Assembly: GCA_964036275.1 (NCBI GenBank)
Contig: OZ038435.1
Span: forward strand, 14,485,634-14,549,633
Length of the DNA: 64,000 nucleotides
Direction of reading: 5' to 3'
DNA from: Litoditis marina
Lineage: Eukaryota; Nematoda; Chromadorea; Rhabditida; Rhabditidae
Part shown: positions 12,326-23,493 of the stretch, in pieces
How positions within the stretch are numbered: the first letter of the stretch is position 1
How the letters are laid out: the number at the start of each line of letters is the position of its first letter
Notes under the pieces: generated by a model
What the model was told of the DNA's origin: nothing
What the model saw: the letters and a program-made list of their open reading frames with translations, nothing else
Databases searched by the model: none
Program-made: the position numbers and the translations under genes

Positions 12326-15300
12326 ATGATAACCATGTTGGTATCTACGTGATGGAAATAGAGTGAAAAGTTTGTATGGCGAGAGGTTTTGGAAAATACT
12401 TTTATTGGGTGGCTGCAGTCAGATAGCTGGTTGGTGTGGGCTGGCACTGAAAATTGAATAGCATTTTCAGGTTCAGGATTGCCTGTGGTTTAGTAGTCAT
12501 AGGAACAGTCTGGCTCTGAAACGGAAAGGATTTAGTGAATCATCGAAAGGTTTGTTCTTTAGTTTTTGCTCTAAATGATCCATTTTCTGGTAGATTTGTG
12601 CAGTGTGAAGAAGTTGGTTTTGTTAGCCAGGCCTCAAAACAAACAAAATCCTGAATAGGGTAGAACCTGAAGTAGGTTGGGCAGAATTTATGAGCTGGGC
12701 TAAAGAGGTCCTAAACGGACATAGTTACGTTATGTGTCTGTAGTTTGGTCGAGGTGCATTTTGAGCGTAGTTTGATTGTTGTGCTCTTTTTCGATGAGAC
12801 TACAAGTGGAGTCTGATCATTCTCCACCCCTTCTAGCCTGAACGATCTCTCTGTAAAAAAACATCCCGACCAGCCGTCCAAGTGATGCTGAACTTTTTGT
12901 TTGCGAATGCTCTCTACCCGCGCAGCTCAAATTACACAACAACAGTGGTAAAAATAGGCTATCCATCGGAACGGTAACTATTCCTCGAAAATCAATTAGA
13001 TTTTTAGAATTGTTAACATTTCGCATCGAAAATAATGCAAGCTTTCGAATATGATTCAGCCATATTTAGCAGAGTTTGGCTATTTTTGAAACCAGTAAAG
13101 TTGTCGGGTATTAAAGAGATCACCTCAACCAACCACGTTTTCTAAAAGCCATTGTAGATTGACTCAGTCTGGATCTTAGACGTTACAGACAATAATGTTT
13201 TAGTCGGTTCATTGGTTATTTGTACTGAAAACACTTGTTTGTACTGTTTATAATATTTTTCCACAGAGATGTTATATACACATTCATTTAAACCGCGTAG
13301 TATATACCAGTAAATATTATGGAAGCTATCAACATATCGAGAGTAATATAATGTGATGGCGAGGTATTTTTGGGAGTAGTTGTGGCCGGGCCGGGAGTGG
13401 TGGGATAAACTTCGTTTTCTTCGACAATACCTGGAAGTAGGAGGTAGTGGGGGGCGATTTTATCATTTCACAACTAATGAGTGATCTGGATATCTTGGAG
13501 GGGGGATGTACCTTCTCTTAGCTGCTCATTACGTCATTTTTGGAATGGAACCAATAGAGTTGTATGGACCAGAGTAGTTTATCGAACATGAGGGATATAC
13601 TTTTGTGAGAGTTTAAAATTAGGTCGAATACTTTTGCACAGCGAAACAGGGTGTGCGCGGTAGCAAAAAGTTATGATTATAAACTTCTTGGTGTTTGGGT
13701 AACTAAATGTAACATAATAAACTTTTGGTGCATATTGGTTTCCATGCGGCATGCGAAAACAAAACAAGTCAGAGTGTTCTATGTACCTAAAAAGAAGCGG
13801 TTAATATTACTAACCCTATTGAATTGTACTAATTACCATTGGGCTGTCAATAAGTGTGACCGAACATTTGTTGACACCCCTGACCTTGGTCACATATTTC
13901 GTGTAATCAGCGGTCAAGTTAAAAGGGAAATCGAAATTGGCGAACAAACGTGTTCTAACCACATGAAATGGAATCATTTATGAAAAGTCGTTTGATTGGA
14001 GGTCAAATTGGTTATTTGGTCATTTTCAGTGGAAGACCAAGGCCGCGTTTTCTTCTGGGTGTTCGGCTCGAGTTAGGACGGAGAACTTTTGTTAGGTGGG
14101 TGGAAGTTGGTATTCAACTCAGGTTCATAGGGGAGATGGTTCGAATAGTTAAACACGGAAATCAGGTAGTGTTGTAAATTCTCTATGGGACCTTCTGTAT
14201 CGAAATGAAATCACCGCTCGTGAACTCACCATAATCATCTGCTGTTCTCATGCAGAATGCGATATATAAGAATGCGAATGAATGCTTCTCAACGAAAAGT
14301 TGGTGACTCGTGACTTAAACTAGTGCAACTTAGGAACTGAACGAGATGGCATGAAACGGAGGGCAAAGGATTTTGGGGCGAGGTTTTAAAGATATATTTT
14401 CATGTAATGGGCACGGATTTTGGTTGAAAAACGTCTCCCTCGTTCAACCCATAACTAAGTCTATGGCAGTTTGTAAATAGTCGGCGGGGTGATTACTATG
14501 CGATTACGCTGTTAACTGGCGAGCTGATATTCGATACGCAAACAGTGAAACAGTGGAGTTTCGCCCACTCAAACGGTATGCTTGGAATGGGCGCTGTGCT
14601 GAGTATTTTATATGTCAGCTTTGGAGTGATCGAGATGGAGAAACTGTCTGCGTCTCACTGACCTACTCGGTCTATCACTCTTCTCGTTGAACAAAAATGT
14701 CTGCATCATTTTGGTTCAGCGGAGATATATGCGGTACTAGTATGGAGTTTTAGCACTTCATGGAAATTGCTAGTTTGACATGGGATGTTATTGTTTTGCT
14801 GCAAAAGTTTTCACAGCGCATATATGTGATAGCGTATCATGTATTCTTCAAATAGAGCGCCGGTGTCGCTTATTAGTTTTGTTGTGGGTGATTTGTGGTT
14901 AGAACTGGTTACAAAACAGCGCAGTCGACTGTCACATGGGAGAACAGTTTAATATGCATGATGATCAATGGTCGTTTATCATATATTTGTGGTCTTTTCG
15001 CCGAACATCTTTGAAGAATGGCAGTGTTTTTGGGAAATGAGAAATGAGTTTTAGGAAGAGTTTCTCACTTATCTCACACACCAATTGAATTGAACCAAAT
15101 AGTTATTCGTGCGTATGCATTGCTAGGCTGGTCATAATCGGAATTATCTTCAATTTTGCATTTTTTACCCGCGTGAGCCGAATTTGTGACAGACTGATAG
15201 TTAACTGTTTGCCAGTTTCGGCTGGTCGTAAAGTTAACGGGTGACTGCAATCACGTTTTATCCGGCTAGGTGTATTTCAAAGTGATCCCGGAGTTATGTA

Positions 15301-15401
15301 ATGGTTTACTGTAGGTATATTCCCTATTTCGGCTCCAACCTATATGATGGCAACATAATCATTGTGAGATGGGATGCATATGTGAGAGATTGCACTGAAT
15401 A

Positions 15402-15485
15402 GGGCCAATTCTTTATCTAACCGGGTTGTTCGGTAACCTAAACTCAGAAAAGGTTACCAAAACCCGGTAAGATAAAGAATTGACC
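15402..15485. repeat. GGTAACC foldback, family G, short copy
   Basis: A near-palindrome: CAATTCTTTATCTAACCGGG, GGTAACC, then GGTTACC, CCCGGTAAGATAAAGAATTG. Related larger or partial copies lie at 27577-27846 and 29043-29140. Confidence 0.75.
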
Positions 15486-15570
15486 CAGAATGCGTGGTGG
15501 GTGGTTGGGTAGAGAGGTTATGCAAATGAGGATGGAGGGATAGTAGTGGGGAAACCATGCCTAATCGTCT

Positions 15571-18500
15571 CTATATGGTACCGATGACTCCGCAGGCGAC
15601 TCTTCCGCCGGCGTCTCCGGTTAGGCGCGAGGCTTCTGTGCCGCCGCGCCCCAGGTCGTCCTCCTTCTCGTGGATCACGATGGCGCGGCCCACCACGGAA
15701 TGGATTCCGGTCAGGGAGACGAGAGAGTCCGAGACGGAGATGGGGGTCGTGGTGCCGGTGGCCTGGAATGGAGAAGGTTAGAAATAGTAATAATGATAAT
15801 AATAATAATATTAACAATAATAATATTAATAATGTTTTACGGCAATCATTGACCTGGGTGGTCGAGCCGGTGGTCTGGAAGTGGACAGATTTCAAGAAAA
15901 TCACATTTTCGCGAACCGATTTGCATAATATCTAAATTTTGATGTGCACAACGATAGTCGTTCCTCCCCTATGTTTCCCTATAAAAACCCCAAAATTGGT
16001 TGAAATTTGATTTGAGAATATGGCATAAAATAACTTTTTCCGCAATGGTCCGAAATGTTGTGATCAGAAGTTTTAAAAAAGTAGTTTCCTAGTTTTTATA
16101 AAAAATCGTGGGTATTGCCCTGTTTTGATGAATGTTATGAATCAATATTATTAGTGTCAGATTGAAGGAAAGATTGAAGGAAACAACATTAGAAAACTAA
16201 TTCATGAAAAAGTGGGGGCCCAACGACTGTGAGATTTGTCTTCTGCTGTGCGCCCCTTAGACAACTACTCTCAAATGGAGCAGCTACTGCTACAAAAACC
16301 GAAAAATACTCATGTATAACTGTTAATTACAAACATACAAAAGTCGTAAAATATTTTTTCAAACCTGTAAACTAGAATCTGTAAATAACCGAAAAATACT
16401 AATATACTGAAGTATAACTGTTTATTACAAACATACAAAAGTCGTAAAATATTTTCTCAAACCTGTAAACTAGAATCTACAAGTCACAGCTGCGAAAGAG
16501 AGAACAACTGTTGAATAATATGCCAAACGTTATAGCACCTAGAATTGAAGTAATGACCAAAAACACCAACCATTGTGCACAAAACCAGGAACTCTATAAT
16601 TGACTACGTTGAGTTAACATCTGTGATTTGTAGATTCTAGTTTACAGGTTTGAGAAAATATTTTACGACTTTTGTATGTTTGTAATAAACAGTTATACTT
16701 CAGTATATTAGTATTTTTCGGTTATTTACAGATTCTAGTTTACAGGTTTGAAAAAATATTTTACGACTTTTGTATGTTTGTAATTAACAGTTATACATGA
16801 GTATTTTTCGGTTTTTGTAGCAGTAGCTGCTCCATTTGAGAGTAGTTGTCTAAGGGGCGCACAGCAGAAGACAAATCTCCCAGTCGTTGGGCCCCCACTT
16901 TTTCATGAATTTTTCTCTTTTTGTATACATGCCGTAGGTATGTGGTTTGATCTGTACGGTGCAGATAAAAAAAAATTTCTTAATGAACCACTTGCCAAGT
17001 ATTACTATCATTTGAGAAAAGTATGACGTCAACATTGCAGTTCTAAAAACTTACTTTCTGCCCTCTGCTTTTCAGAATTCCAGAATACGTCATGTTTGAA
17101 TGAAGTTTCATCGTGAATTGACCATTTCTAAGAAACTTTCAGCATTCGAAAACATATTTCACGTCAATTTTTTGAAAGTTGACGTCATCTGGCCTTCTGA
17201 TTTCCAGAATAAGTCATATTTAGATAAAGTTTCGTCGTTAATGTACCATTTTTAAGATATTTTCAGCATTTGAAAATATATGTGACGTCAACTTTGCACT
17301 TTTCAGAATCAACGTAATCTGGTCTCCAGAATCCCAGAATACATCACTCTCAGATTGAGTTTCACCGTTAATTGACCCTTTCTAAGATATTACCATCGTT
17401 TAAAAAAATATGTGACGTCAACTTTGCACTTTTCAAAATCGACGTCATCTGGTCTCCAGAATCCCAGAATACATCACTCTCAGATTGAGTTTTATCGTTA
17501 ATTGACCCTTTCTAAGATATTACCATCGTTTAAAGATATATGTGACGTCAACTTTGCACTTTTCAAAATCGACGTCACCTGGTTTCCAGAATCCCAGAAT
17601 ACATCACTCTCAGATTGAGTTTCACCGTTAATTGACCCTTTCTAAGATATTACCATCGTTTAAAGATATATGTGACGTCAACTTTGCACTTTTCAAAATC
17701 GACGTCATCTGGTCTCCAGAATCCCAGAATACATCACTCTCAGATTGAGTTTCACCGTTAATTGACCCTTTCTAAGATATTACCATCGTTTAAAGATATA
17801 TGTGACGTCAACTTTGCACTTTTCAAAAATGACGTCATCTGGTCTCCAGAATCTCAGAATACGTCACTCTTAGATTGAGTTTCTCCGTTAATTGACCCTT
17901 TCTAAGATATTACCATCGTTTAAAAATATATGTGACGTCAACTTTGCACTTTTCAAAAATGACGTCATCTGGTCTCCAGAATCTCAGAATACGTTACTCT
18001 TAAATTGAGTTTCTCCGCTAATTGACCCTTTCTAAGATATTACCATCATTTGAAAATATATGTGACGTCAACTTTGCACTTTTCAAAAATGACGTCATCC
18101 GGTCTCCAGAATTCTGAAGGACGTCAGGAATAGAATACTTCATATTCAAATAAAAGTCACGATGGCATCATATTTCAATTTTCGAGCAAATCGGTAATTG
18201 TTACTCTAAGTTACAATACAAATTGAGTTGTCGACCGGACAGAGAGAGTGAGAGAGCGTGCTAAATGGAGAGACGCAGACACTTTTCGAAAAATGTCTAT
18301 AACTTTGACAAAAACAATTTTTTCTTGAATTTTTTTTGCTCCGCGAGGGTTTGAGTAGGTATCATATGTCTTCCACAATTTTCAACGAAATCGGTTAAGT
18401 AGAAACCCTTAAACTGGGTTTACTTTTCTTGTCACAACCCACACACACACCCACCCACCGACCCACACACGACGGAAGTTGGCGCTCTTGATGAAGCGCA

Positions 18501-21500
18501 TGAGGTCATAACTTGGCTCAAACTTGACCGATTTCGCTCAAATTTGAAACACGGTTAGGGAATTAGCTATAGAAAACAAGTACATCAATAAAAACTTTGT
18601 TTTGCAAATTTCAGCCTTTTTGAGGAAAAACTAAAAAAACGGAAGCACGCATTAGCCGGACCAAAGACAAATCTCGCACAGCGCTTCGCGCTGCGCGCGA
18701 TTTTACAATCTGATTGAGTGAATTAATACAAAGCAGTTACCCCGACTAGCTTGCTGTTAGTTCAGTCACGCGACAGCTTTTTTGCTGCTGATTAGGTTCA
18801 GATTTAGTGGAAAGTAAACTATTCGCAAGATAGAATCAACTACTAATAGTCGAAGGATTGCCAATATCCCTTAATTTGTTGAATTGCTATGACTATTTTT
18901 ACCTATTTTCTTCTGTTTGTTTGCAATTATGAGCAAGCGTTGTGAGTGTGGCTCAGCAGTGGTAACTTGAAACCCATGCGGCACGCTTTTCGAAAGAGTA
19001 AGCGTACACTCTGGTGAATTTTGCGAAAACATTTCGAAAAACCTTGCGTTTCTCACTTAAAACCTAGGAAGGTTGGTTCCGGTTTCAGTCAAAAATGATG
19101 AAATATGGCGTATTCGACTTAAAAACTGCTTTCAAACTGGAGCATGGTAAACAATTTGCATTCTTCGGGTTCGCAATACAGAAATAATTTGTATTCAACT
19201 TGCAAAACGGCTTTCTTTCGGAGAAACGTTGTAGTTAATTGGTGTGTGAACGAGTCCTGGTCTCGCATCCCCGTATCATTATTTGTGGAGAGAGAAATGA
19301 AGTGAAAGCGTTCTCGAAGTCGGGTTTCGGCTAGTCTTTGTGGAACGGGAAAAAGACCGAAATGAAAGCGAATTAGCAGGCTATCATCATCCACTATCGA
19401 GAATTTTATGAACTAGTAGTAGTTAGACTGGATTAAGTTGTTATTGAATACCGGAATACGCCTATCACTGGTTAAGTAGTATTTCACTGAACTTTTCAGT
19501 AACACTTATGTAGTAAACTGCTTTATGTGCTAGTTGGGTCTTCGTAGAACGTTGCTTTTGTGTTATTAGTGAGCAGAATGGGATGATTTCAAACAGTTTT
19601 GTTAGGCACTTGATGTTCTCGTTTAGTGATTGAATGCGCAATTTACAGCTAGCAGCTGGTACCGTTTGCTAGCGGATTTTGTTGCTCTCATCTAATCTTA
19701 GCTATTTGTGTTTGAAATAACTTCCATGCGACCTCCCTGCTCTAATGTTCAAAACATGCACCGCCAAGGCCTCTTATGGAATAGAGGGTCCCGAACAAAT
19801 TTATGTGAAAAATAGGGGTCGCGAGTGGAAAACTTACGAATTTCATACATATTTGGCAGTAAATAAGCGAAATACAGGAAAAAATGGCAGTTTTGGAGGG
19901 GTCGCGGCTCTAAAAAGACAGAGAGGTCCCGAGAATTCTAGAATAGTATGAGATCCTTGGCGGTGTATGGTTCAAAATGTTATGACGAAGTAACAGACAT
20001 GCAAATGTATTGGCGACACTCGTAATCCAATTCATAAAATGTGGTCAACACCTAAAGTACAGGGGCTGATAAGTTGTTTACTTTTATTACGGGGCATGAT
20101 TTTGTTATTGTCGCTGGTTGCTTTTCGATGTGCTGTGTCAACCGGTTTTCAACTCACACAAATAATAAACACTAAAGCGTGGCACTCGAAAGCATAACGA
20201 AGTTGTCATAACAGTATGACTAGTTAAATAACGAAGGTGTCAAAGTAATATGCCTATTTAGTTCTAGAAAAAAAGATTTTATTACGTTGTCGTAATTCAG
20301 CTCAAATGGAGTGGGTCGTTTTATTTTAGAGTTAAGGTTAGAGTGAAACTTTGAGGTGACGAAATGTGACCAAGTTTGTTCGACAAAATTTTGTTGTTTT
20401 CTGCAAAAAGAACAAAAAGAAAGAGAAAAAGAGTTTGACCATGTTTTTGCTGGGAGAAAACGTGATTACATTTGGTATTCGACATAGCGTTTTCACGCTA
20501 AGGTTACGGTTGCCTCTATCAGTATCCTATCCGTGTACCGTGATGAAGTTGCTATTTGACCTACCGGTGTCACTATATGAATAGGGTTACCTCTATCAGT
20601 ATCCTATCAGTATACCGTGATTAAGTTGCTGTTTGACCTACCGGTGTCTCGATGTTCCCCAGATCGCCGACATGTCTGTTGGAGTCATCCGGTGCCCCGT
20701 GACTCAGTTTGTGGGGGTTGAAATGTCCTCCGGCGGCCACGCAGCCATTCCCGATGTCTCCCTTCTCGTGCACGTGGAAACCGTGTTTGCCGGGCGTCAG
20801 ACCGGTTACCGAACCGTTCAACTGGAATAGATGAAAGTTAGGCGCTATTTTGGAACAGTTCAATATTATACTCAGAAAATTAGTTGTCAATTTCCTCTTC
20901 GGCAATTCCTACTCTTTTCCACCATGTTGAGTCGTTTATGTGGGGCTTCAACCGGTTACAGAACGGTTTAACCGGAAGTGGTATTGAAGTTAGGGGGTGT
21001 TCTCAGAACAAGCGTCGTTGCAAAACAGTAAATAACTGTTTATACAGCGTGGCTGTCATAGACTTTGATTTTTCCCCTCGTCGTCTGACGTCTCTTCAGG
21101 GCACACTATGTCTCTAGATTTGTTGCAATACAGGTTCGACCAAACGCGAATTTGTAATTAACAGGCTATGGTCTGAGTTGTATCTGGAAGAGTTGCCAAT
21201 TCACCGTTGTAGTTTGATTTCAACATACGTTTATATTTACAAATTTCGACAGAAAAGTTACGGAATCAAAGAGCAAGCGGGACTGGGTTACATACACCGT
21301 ATTCCCTTGCTCTGAAAAGAGCGAACCTAAATGAAAGCCACGTGTTTTCCCCTTTGCTTCTGTTTTTATTCCAACTTTTCCCCGCCAGAAAGCGTGAGAA
21401 TGGTCAAGGAACAATAGCAGTCTTTGTCTGCCGACAGTGCGCGTGTGGTCTCAGTCTTTTCTGACACCCGAAACCGAAAGCAGCTTATGCGTGGTCAGCA

Positions 21501-22481
21501 AATAGCGTGATTCCAAGGGGTTGCCGTGTATAAGCGGGTTGTACAAGCTGCTTATAGATGTTTCTATTCGGAGAAGGGAGGTACATGTCGTATTTAAAGA
21601 AATCAAGATGATATTTGGAGATATTTGTGATAACGTTATCAAAATAAGTGCATAAGACATGCGAACGCATGAGCTCACCAAGGAATTTTGAGAGTGTAAT
21701 TGCTCATTGGCAGACATTCATGCAGAAATCTACATATTTTCGGGATTTTCCCCCCGATTGATGAATTTTAATTTGATGAGTTGTTTCGGATCTCGCCTTG
21801 ATGAATGTTCCCGTTTGCTCCAGGTCGATAGTTCCAATAATTTTCGTTGGAATTCCGCCTTGAACTGCCTCGTAAATGTAGGCTCGTCCTCGAATCACTA
21901 AATATAGAATTATTAACTTTATTATGGAGCTTCGTATTTTGCTTATTATTAATAAACATAAGGATTCTCTTGTTTTCACGGGACATTTGGCTTCTGGATT
22001 GTAGTGGGTGAGTAAGATTACGCAGAAGTAGAGATTATGATGTCACTAACTCGGATAGTTGTCTAATAAACAGAATACTAAGAAGTTTTAGCTTTCAACG
22101 TAGTGAATTACTGCTGATTGTGCAATATTGTTTCTTTTCCGAGAAAATGCGTCAATCAACTCTTGATAGTTATATTTTGCACCTAATTAGCTGGTTTATT
22201 GCAGAAATAAGTGGAATGAAGTGTATGGAATCACGTGAAATACTGGTTCAAGGAACATTGAAAAGTTTGCACTTTCTAATTTTGCGTTCTTACTAGTCGT
22301 CAAGTATTCAATATATAAATCCAAAAGGGAAAAAAGTTTTTTTCTGTTTTTCGGAGATTTTTCTCATTGTTTGTGTTTCAGACTTTGAGATCTTGATTGA
22401 AACACTGATCTATTTACCTTCACAGGCGGCCTGTACAGCCACAGCGGCAATAGTCAACACAATTAGCACTCGATTGACCAT
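15571..22481 (-). CDS. sod-4: Secreted Cu/Zn superoxide dismutase (SOD-4-like)
   Basis: Converts superoxide to peroxide outside the cell. Exons on the - strand: 22481-22418, 21897-21797, 20821-20642, 15762-15571; 178 residues. Residues 1-21 form a signal peptide ([20 protein letters not shown]...). Copper/zinc ligands are all present: H71 and H73 ([10 protein letters not shown]), H88 (GGHFNPH), H96, H105 and D108 (NRHVGDLGN), H146 (VIHEKEDD). The disulfide cysteines C82 and C172 and the active-site arginine R169 ([12 protein letters not shown]) are kept. The protein stops right after GTI, like a soluble isoform. C. elegans sod-4 also has a membrane-tethered splice form; no second 3' end was found here. 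Intron 2 apparently starts with GC. A CTCAG acceptor ends 2 nt before the ATG. Intron 3 is 4.9 kb and full of repeats. Confidence 0.96.
15787..15833. repeat. AAT/ATA microsatellite
   Basis: Imperfect (AAT)n run in SOD intron 3, 25 bp from the terminal exon. Confidence 0.9.
16199..16911. repeat. 713-bp long palindrome in SOD intron 3
   Basis: Two near-perfect inverted arms, about 16199-16482 and 16628-16911, separated by about 145 bp. The outer end is AATTCATGAAAAAGTGGGGG. Each arm carries two direct ~85-bp sub-repeats around CAAACATACAAAAGTCGTAA. No transposase is visible. It is probably a foldback mobile element and would form a long hairpin in the pre-mRNA. Confidence 0.95.
17160..18125 (+). 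repeat. 130-bp tandem array with CRE-like palindromes
   Basis: Exact 130-bp period: TGTGACGTCAACTTTGCAC begins at 17281, 17411, 17541, 17671, 17801, 17931 and 18061, with a more diverged unit before them. Every unit has one perfect TGACGTCA. The last three units have a second one at 17830, 17960 and 18090. Two more TGACGTCA sites lie just upstream at 17024 and 17180. Each unit also carries CCAGAATCCCAGAATACATC and TTAATTGACCCTTTCTAAGA. Confidence 0.96.
18656..18715. repeat. GC-rich hairpin at edge of intronic repeat block
   Basis: Contains CAGCGCTTCGCGCTG (6-bp stem, 3-nt loop). It is preceded by ACAAATCTCGCACAG, which resembles a segment of the palindrome arms (GAGATTTGTCTTCTGCTGTG) in inverse orientation. 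It may mark one boundary of a composite element spanning 16.2-18.7 kb. Confidence 0.4.
19755..19969. repeat. TIR element (family J) in SOD intron 3
   Basis: Bounded by CATGCACCGCCAAGGCCTC and the inverse GAGATCCTTGGCGGTGTATG, about 215 bp. Internal paired GGGTCCCGA/GGTCCCGAG and GGGGTCGCG blocks. Only one copy is seen in the window. Confidence 0.8.
20505..20655. repeat. 77-bp tandem duplication across the SOD exon 3 donor
   Basis: The block CCTCTATCAGTATCCTATC ... GACCTACCGGTGTC occurs twice at a 77-bp offset. The unit nearer 20642 contains the real end of exon 3 and its GTAGGT donor. The other carries an intact copy of the same donor with the last few exon bases. Confidence 0.85.
20935..21005. 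repeat. Relic copy of the start of SOD exon 3
   Basis: On the - strand this reads TTAAACCGTTCTGTAACCGG, closely matching the true exon start TTGAACGGTTCGGTAACCGG at 20821. The flanking GAAGTTAGG..GTGTT matches the GAAAGTTAGGCGC..TTTT next to the real exon. The acceptor AG is lost (CCGG). It is a decayed partial duplication about 150 bp away. Confidence 0.65.
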
Positions 22482-23493
22482 GGCTGAGATAGCAGAAAGT
22501 GAAATAGAAGAATGACAGATAGATAGATGGAATAGGAGAGCCGGTTGTCTCTCGTTTAGCGTATTTTGTGTGGGTATCACAATGCGATTCACGCAGAGAG
22601 AACAGATGATTATATAGGCCACGCCCCCTTTCGCTGTTGGAGAACTGGGCGGCAGGCGGGGGATTACAGGAAATTGCAATATGTTATGGCTATGGCATCA
22701 GAGGTCAAAAGTCAACTGATCAGGGGGTTACGTTCATGAGAAACTGGTTGTTTGGTTGATTTGGGGATTAGAGATTAGGGTCGGCGAGGGGTGATAGAGT
22801 TTAGTATGCATTGAGATTAGTTATGTTGTGCGATAATATTTGTGGCCAACAGGCTCATCTCTGATTTGCGAAATTTGGAAGGGTTTGCAGTAGTTTGAGT
22901 TTAGAGGGTTAGTGTTCAACTTACAGGCAGAGCAGTTAGAGAATAATGAGAACTTTTGAGCTATTGCCAGCTGATACAGTATCTCTCATGGCATGGTTAT
23001 GGACATCGAGGTCAAACTTTAGGTTGAATTGGAAGATATATTAATATTTATATATTCAGTTTGTACCTCTGGGTAAATGTAAAAAAGTTTGAACTTGTGT
23101 TTCATCACTACTGGGTGATGTTTAACAGTTTCTGAGTTTACATGCATTTTGCAAACGAGCGAATTCTTTTGAACCTATCTGTTGGGAACATGGGTTCATT
23201 GAAATTGGAAATATAATTGCGTTGTGTTTGCAAACCAGTTCATGAGTGTGCACTGCTGACGCAAAACATAGGAAATTACTACAGGAAAGACTATTTTTAG
23301 CGACAGCGTCAGAGTTGCGACAGGTATTCTGACCAAATTACCAATCAAAATGGTTTGCAAGTTTTGTAGCTCACAGAAGTTCTACATTAGGAGAATATCA
23401 AACTACGCTTATAGTTTGGTGTTTAGTTTAAAGAAGACGTTTGACGTGAACGTGTACTTTTGCAGGTAACCAGCTGTCAATTAGCCGGGAGAA
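22482..23493. promoter_or_regulatory. Divergent promoter region, SOD / EXO1
   Basis: About 1 kb separates the two starts. For SOD (- strand) there is a TATATAA at 22616-22610 directly preceded by a GC box (GGGGGCGTGG, 22628-22619), about 130 bp before the ATG. An acceptor at 22484 and the ATG at 22481 follow. For EXO1, an acceptor TTTTGCAG ends at 23465, 28 nt before the ATG. No gene is seen between them. Confidence 0.5.

Larger units (their letters stand above)
11296..15570. other. Convergent intergenic region, CTR9 to SOD
   Basis: About 4.3 kb between two 3' ends. I see no gene: the open frames are short and lack splice-site or family support. It contains a G11 tract (11462-11473), a family B element (12156-12325) and a small GGTAACC foldback (15402-15485). 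The remainder is unremarkable AT-rich sequence. Confidence 0.6.

Noticed and set aside
13651..13983. 110-residue + strand frame between CTR9 and SOD
   Set aside because: No acceptor near the ATG, no family resemblance, no codon pattern like the neighbouring exons.
18656..18715. Definite Helitron 3' terminus
   Set aside because: The hairpin-to-CTRR distance is longer than usual, no 5' TC end was located and no Rep/helicase is present; kept only as a hypothesis.
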